DNA of 6,650 nucleotides. Origin: Andeanibacterium sp035497315. Lineage in GTDB: Bacteria; Pseudomonadota; Alphaproteobacteria; Sphingomonadales; Sphingomonadaceae. The notes below the pieces were generated by a model that did not search any database, was not told where the DNA came from, and saw nothing but the letters and a program-made list of their open reading frames with translations. This document shows positions 5,018-6,650 of the stretch, piece by piece (the stretch's first letter is position 1; every line of letters begins with the position of its first letter). The DNA lies in NCBI GenBank assembly GCA_035497315.1, contig DATJDU010000006.1, positions 1-6,650 of the forward strand, read 5' to 3'. Made by a program: the position numbers and the translations under genes.

Positions 5018-6232
5018 ATGTCGATCCGCCCCCGCCTCCTGATCGCTCCCTTGCTGCTGGCGGCGCTGCTTTCCGCAGGCGCTTCGGCCCAGCGCGAGGC
5101 GGGCTTTGCCAGCGTGGACGAAACCCGCCAGGCCATCGCCCGTGCGCTGAAGGATCGCCAGTCGGCCGAGACCCGCGCCAAGGCGTTGGAGGCCCAGGCA
5201 GCCCGTGCCGGGGAAGCGGTGGAGAAGACCGCACAGCAGGCCGCAGCGCTCGCCGCGCGCATCCAGGAATCGGAAGCGACTATTGCGGCGGCCGAGGCGA
5301 ATCTTTCCTTGATCGACGGTCAGCGCCGCGCGCTCGCTGCCCGGCTGGCGGAGCGGCAGAAGCCGGTTGTGCGGCTCACTGCGGCCTTGCAGCGTTTTTC
5401 CCGTCGTCCGCTTGCCCTTTCGGTGCTGCGGCCAGGCTCGGTGAAGGAAATGGTTTATCTGCGGGCCATGCTGGGATCGACCGTGCCCGAAGTTCAGCGC
5501 CGCACTGCCGCCTTGCGGGGCGAGATCGCGCGCGGCAAGGCTTTGCAGCGCCAGGCACAAGGGGCGCTTGCGTCCCTGCGGGCGAGCGAAGGGCAGTTGG
5601 AGACACGCCGCAGCGAACTGGCCGCGCTCGAAACCCGCCAGCGGCTCGATGCCAGGCGGGTGAGCGGCGACGCGGCGCGCGAAGCCGATCGTGCGCTTGC
5701 CCTGGCCGAACAGGCCCGCGATCTCGATAGCCTGGTCGCGCAGCTCGATGCGGCTGGTAGCCTGCGCGAACAGCTCGCCGCGCTGCCTGGCCCGATCATC
5801 CGCCCTCCACGTCCGACCGAATCCCGCATTGTTGCAGTGGAGACGCAGGCCGCGTCCGCACGTCGTGCGCCGGTGGGCTATCAGCTCCCCGTGGCGGGGC
5901 GCACCGTATCGGGCTTCGGTGCGCCGACTGCTGGCGGTGGCATAAGCCAGGGCCTCGCGCTTGCCCCGCGGGGCGGTGCGCAGGTGATTGCCCCGGCTGC
6001 CGGGCGCGTGGCCTTTGCCGGGCCCTATCGCGGCTATGGCCGGATCGTGATTATCGAGCACGACGGCGGCTGGACCACCCTGGTCACTGGCATGGCGCGG
6101 GTTGATGTGGCGGTGGGCGAGCAGTTGGTGCGCGGCGCTCCATTAGGTATCGCTGCCCCGGCGCGCCCCTTGGTGACGCTGGAATTGCGGCGCGACGGGA
6201 TGCCGGTCAATCCGCTCGAATTCCTTGGCTAG
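5018..6232 (+). CDS. envC: EnvC-like murein hydrolase activator with degenerate LytM domain
   Basis: The 404-aa protein has a signal peptide (1-24, core LLIAPLLLAALLSAGASA, likely cut before Q25) and should be periplasmic. Two Ala/Arg/Gln-rich coiled-coil stretches (about 30-125 and 160-255) are followed by a Pro-containing linker (256-285) and a LytM fold (about 286-404: YQLPVAGRTVSGFG, VIAPAAGRVAFAGPYRGYG, PVNPLEFL). The zinc residues are absent: the HxxxD position reads SQGLA (310-314), the YxH position reads VTGM, and the HxH position reads TLE (387-389). This is the hallmark of EnvC-type activators, which do not cut peptidoglycan but switch on cell-division amidases (AmiA/AmiB/AmiC type). 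The open frame runs upstream to 4757 inside rlmH, but the signal peptide fixes the ATG at 5018, 4 bp after the rlmH stop. A link to an FtsEX complex is family knowledge, not seen here. Confidence 0.92.
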   Translation: MSIRPRLLIAPLLLAALLSAGASAQREAGFASVDETRQAIARALKDRQSAETRAKALEAQAARAGEAVEKTAQQAAALAARIQESEATIAAAEANLSLIDGQRRALAARLAERQKPVVRLTAALQRFSRRPLALSVLRPGSVKEMVYLRAMLGSTVPEVQRRTAALRGEIARGKALQRQAQGALASLRASEGQLETRRSELAALETRQRLDARRVSGDAAREADRALALAEQARDLDSLVAQLDAAGSLREQLAALPGPIIRPPRPTESRIVAVETQAASARRAPVGYQLPVAGRTVSGFGAPTAGGGISQGLALAPRGGAQVIAPAAGRVAFAGPYRGYGRIVIIEHDGGWTTLVTGMARVDVAVGEQLVRGAPLGIAAPARPLVTLELRRDGMPVNPLEFLG

Positions 6233-6286
6233 GCTTTCCGCCCCTGAAAAAATCGCTCTAGTGCCCTCATCTGGCGTTAAGCTGCC

Positions 6287-6305
6287 GCGCGCGATACAAG
6301 CGCGC
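6287..6305. repeat. Short GC hairpin between envC and the S41 protease gene
   Basis: GCGCGC (6287-6292) and GCGCGC (6300-6305) can form a 6-bp stem with the 7-nt loop GATACAA. It sits in a 114-bp gap, larger than the other gaps in this run. There is no T tract, so it is not a clear terminator. The gap may hold a separate promoter for the protease, but none is convincing. Confidence 0.25.
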
Positions 6306-6346
6306 CGAAACGTGCCCGCCGCACGCGTGTTCAAGGTGTCTTTGTG

Positions 6347-6650
6347 ATGAAATTCGCCCAGCTTTTCCGATCCGCCGCCCTGCTTACGGCGGTGGCGCTG
6401 CTTCCGGCCACTACGGCCGGCCTTGCGCAGGTGGAAGGCCGCACGGCCCCTGAATTCGGAAAATTATTTGCCGTCTATCAGCGGATCAAGGCTGCCTATG
6501 TCGATCCGGTGGATGACGATGTGCTGATCAAGGGCGCGATCAACGGGATGCTGGGCGCGCTCGATCCTCATTCCTCTTATCTGGATGGAGAGGCGCTGAA
6601 GCGGCTCGATACGCTGATCGACGGCAATTACGAAGGGCTGGGCATCTCCG
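6347..6650 (+). CDS. ctpA: S41 family C-terminal processing protease, N-terminal fragment
   Basis: Only the first 101 codons are in the window; the gene runs off the right edge. The product starts with a signal peptide (1-28, hydrophobic core AALLTAVALLPATTAGLA) and should be exported. The segment FAVYQRIKAAYVDPVDDDVLIKGAINGMLGALDPHSSYLDGE is the characteristic N-terminal region of carboxy-terminal processing proteases, where the LDPHSSYL box precedes the PDZ domain. Members cut periplasmic substrates, often peptidoglycan hydrolases, near their C-termini with a Ser/Lys dyad; those residues are beyond the window, so activity cannot be judged. The ATG at 6347 has AAGGTG 8 nt upstream; a GTG at 6344 is an unlikely alternative. 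Location directly after an EnvC-like gene is common in Alphaproteobacteria and suggests a shared role in cell-wall turnover. Family call strong, though partial. Confidence 0.9.
   Translation, partial: MKFAQLFRSAALLTAVALLPATTAGLAQVEGRTAPEFGKLFAVYQRIKAAYVDPVDDDVLIKGAINGMLGALDPHSSYLDGEALKRLDTLIDGNYEGLGIS

Noticed and set aside
4730..6061. Minus-strand open frame of 443 codons across rlmH and envC
   Set aside because: It lies opposite two well-supported genes and reads as low-complexity R/G/H/Q-rich sequence with no motif; stop codons are rare by chance in this GC-rich frame.
6225..6253. Promoter-like pair TTGGCT and AAAAAT with 17-bp spacing before the S41 protease gene
   Set aside because: Each box matches only four of six consensus positions, the first overlaps the end of envC, and matches of this quality arise by chance.

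Overview
The window looks like a chromosomal segment of an alphaproteobacterium, most probably of the order Sphingomonadales (Erythrobacteraceae or Sphingomonadaceae). This rests on the high GC content, the gene order proA-nadD-rsfS-rlmH-envC-ctpA on one strand, a divergently transcribed LytM peptidase/bactofilin pair, and a dense group of GANTC sites (the CcrM methylation motif of Alphaproteobacteria) in the divergent intergenic region. The genus cannot be fixed by reading alone. I see no tRNA, rRNA, CRISPR array, insertion sequence or prophage feature.

Layout, left to right. (1) 1-214, plus strand: the last 70 codons of an AMP-forming acyl-CoA synthetase. It converges on the next gene across 44 bp that contain only a weak hairpin. 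(2) 259-1831, minus strand: a two-gene morphogenesis operon. A membrane-anchored M23 (LytM) endopeptidase with a complete zinc site is followed, with a 59-bp overlap, by a bactofilin. (3) 1832-2084: a divergent regulatory region with seven GANTC sites in 117 bp, several of them inside inverted repeats. (4) 2085-6232, plus strand: a compact run of proA (proline synthesis), nadD (NAD synthesis), an apparent 20-codon micro-ORF, rsfS (ribosome silencing), rlmH (23S rRNA methylation) and an EnvC-like factor with a dead LytM domain. (5) From 6347: the start of a periplasmic S41 C-terminal processing protease (CtpA type), cut by the window end.

How the parts fit. Cell-wall remodelling genes sit on both sides of the GANTC-rich region. 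On the left are the catalytically competent M23 enzyme and the cytoskeletal scaffold that may position it. On the right, at the end of the housekeeping run, are the EnvC-like amidase activator and a periplasmic protease. If the GANTC cluster works as CcrM/GcrA sites do in Caulobacter, transcription in one or both directions could follow the cell cycle; this is inference.

No wholly new multi-gene system is evident. The items most worth a second look are the GANTC cluster with its mutually exclusive hairpins, the micro-ORF that shares ATGA junctions with both nadD and rsfS, and the two well-placed bactofilin starts, which could give forms with and without an MFSK membrane-binding N-terminus.
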